6,837 nucleotides of DNA from Pseudomonadota bacterium (GTDB lineage Bacteria > Pseudomonadota > Alphaproteobacteria > Rs-D84), in assembly GCA_030531915.1 (NCBI GenBank), contig JAUNMD010000052.1, forward strand, positions 1 through 6,837, in the 5' to 3' direction. The position numbers and the translations under genes are program-made. Shown one piece after another: positions 5,648-6,837 of this stretch; positions within the stretch are counted from its first letter, which is position 1, and each line of letters opens with the position of its first letter. The notes under the pieces are model-generated. The model was not told the DNA's origin, did no database searches, and saw only the letters and a program-made list of their open reading frames with translations.

Positions 5648-6837
5648 ATGAAGATGGACAGACGAACGTTTCTGGAACTGTGCGCGTCTTCCGCCGCCGG
5701 TGGCTGCCTATCGCCCTTGGGACACGGAAAGACCAGCCGGAGCGGCGGTTCGCCCGACTACTGGTGTACGTGGGAGACGCAGTCGCACTCGGTCGGGAAG
5801 TCGGTCAAGCTGGGGTTGATGGGCAGTTCGTTCCACGGCGACCAAGGTATCGCGTGGGCGCGCGACAACCTGAACGAGCGTATCCTGTTTGACGGCTGGG
5901 CGAAAAGCTACTACCCGTCCGTGCGTGACCGCCTTTACTGTGTGCTGGACGACGGCTGGGACGTCCCGTACGGCGAGGCCCCCGGCAAGTCCATCGAACC
6001 GTTCGGCTCGCTGGTCGCGGACGCGGAACGGTTTCCGTCGTTTACGGGGACGCCCGCCTCCCGCATGCGCGGCCTCAATCGCACGCTTCTTGATCTCGGT
6101 TGGCGCGGTGCGGGGCTGTGGGTTGCGGCACAGGCTAAGGGCGAAAAGCGGGGCGACCGCCTGAACGTGGCCGCTACCCGTGAAGACTTGAAGCGAAAAT
6201 TGGGCTGGTGCGCCGAAGCGGGCATCGGCTATCTCAAGGTCGACTGGGGGGTGCATTCCGGTTCGACGGAATATCGGCGGTTGTTCAGCGAGGCGAGGGA
6301 CGCGGAGGCGCCCGACGTGTCCGTCGAGCATTGCGCTGTCATGGGCGCGCCATTCAATGGACTCTCCTTCGGCGCGGATGGCACGATGACGTGCACGGGA
6401 CGTGCGGCGGAAGACGCGCCTTGGCGGGATCATGCGCGGCAGATCATGCGCTTTGCGGATGTCCTGCGCATCTACGACCTCATGCAGCCGCTCACGCTGT
6501 GCAACGCCGCCGAGCGGACGCAGATTCTGTTGCGTCTGGGCGAGGCGGACGCGGCCAAGGCCCTCGTCAATGTGGAGGACGAGATCTATCTCGGCGCGGT
6601 ACTGGGCTGCACGTTCGGCGCGATGCGCTCTTCCGACTCCATGCGCCCCTACGGCGGTCGTGACTGGTCTGACTGCTGGCACCGCACGACGGAAGTCGTC
6701 CGCGCGACAAACTGGCGACGTTATGCGCCGGTCTTCTCGGCGGCGGACGGCTCACGCACGCTCGTTTCCGATGAGACGGTGACGGACGACTGGTTTTTCG
6801 AGGCAGGTACGGTCTGGTGGAAAGCGATCGAAGGGAA
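5648..6837 (+). CDS. Tat-exported alpha-galactosidase-like (GH27/GH36 clan) glycosidase, 3' partial
   Basis: The frame runs open from the ATG at 5648 to the window end, 396 complete codons with no stop. The N-terminus MKMDRRTFLELCASSAAGGC has a twin-arginine motif (RRTFL), a short hydrophobic stretch and a lipobox-like AGGC. This suggests folded export through Tat and possible lipid anchoring at Cys20. The body looks like a (beta/alpha)8 barrel. DDGW at residues 101-104 matches the early substrate-binding motif of GH27/GH36 enzymes, GLWV near 155 resembles the GLW strand of GH36, and D199 in YLKVDWG is the likely nucleophile. The acid/base is unclear; D330 in RSSDSMRP is only a candidate. Enzymes of this clan remove alpha-galactosyl, or sometimes alpha-N-acetylgalactosaminyl, end groups by a retaining mechanism. 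Next to a mannanase this fits side-chain removal from galactomannan. There is no good Shine-Dalgarno; an ATG at 5654 is an alternative start but would weaken the Tat n-region. The family call is at clan level only. Confidence 0.75.
   Translation, partial: MKMDRRTFLELCASSAAGGCLSPLGHGKTSRSGGSPDYWCTWETQSHSVGKSVKLGLMGSSFHGDQGIAWARDNLNERILFDGWAKSYYPSVRDRLYCVLDDGWDVPYGEAPGKSIEPFGSLVADAERFPSFTGTPASRMRGLNRTLLDLGWRGAGLWVAAQAKGEKRGDRLNVAATREDLKRKLGWCAEAGIGYLKVDWGVHSGSTEYRRLFSEARDAEAPDVSVEHCAVMGAPFNGLSFGADGTMTCTGRAAEDAPWRDHARQIMRFADVLRIYDLMQPLTLCNAAERTQILLRLGEADAAKALVNVEDEIYLGAVLGCTFGAMRSSDSMRPYGGRDWSDCWHRTTEVVRATNWRRYAPVFSAADGSRTLVSDETVTDDWFFEAGTVWWKAIEG

Noticed and set aside
5708..6682. 324-codon open frame on the minus strand
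   Set aside because: It is antisense to the Tat-exported glycosidase, which has DDGW and LKVD motifs in the + frame; the minus frame shows no family features.

Overview
The window is GC-rich, with codon third positions strongly biased to G/C. It carries four consecutive genes, all on the + strand and tightly packed, with both outermost genes cut by the window edges. Together they read as a section of a glycan-degradation operon encoding exported proteins. Large secreted proteins with LamG/concanavalin-like folds, BNR propellers and glycoside hydrolases in one run are typical of the PVC group. The flavour of the proteins suggests Kiritimatiellota or Lentisphaerota, probably from gut or anoxic sediment. 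That taxonomic guess is inference; no rRNA or marker gene is present.

Layout: (1) 1-1614, the 3' part of a sialidase-fold (BNR/Asp-box) protein with an N-terminal jelly-roll-like domain. (2) 1638-4211, an 857-residue secreted protein made of two tandem units, each a LamG-like jelly roll followed by a second beta-rich module. (3) 4226-5527, a secreted GH26-type beta-mannanase with both catalytic glutamates visible. (4) 5648-6837, the 5' part of a Tat-exported, possibly lipid-anchored, (beta/alpha)8-barrel glycosidase resembling the alpha-galactosidase clan (GH27/GH36). It has no stop before the window end. Genes 1-2 and 2-3 are separated by only 23 and 14 bases, and genes 2 and 3 have strong Shine-Dalgarno sequences, so co-transcription is likely.

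How they may work together: an endo-mannanase cutting a beta-1,4-mannan backbone next to an alpha-galactosidase-like enzyme suggests a galactomannan or other decorated mannan as substrate. The double LamG protein could bind glycan at the cell surface, and the propeller protein could remove another terminal sugar. These roles are inferred from context.

The most notable local oddity is at the 3' end of the mannanase gene. After its stop codon, coding-like sequence continues for about 90 bases, but split over different frames. Four single-base losses would explain this, so the gene is either freshly decayed or carries clustered sequence errors. The only non-coding stretches are short; none exceeds 300 bases. 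I saw no tRNA, rRNA, CRISPR, transposase or convincing terminator.
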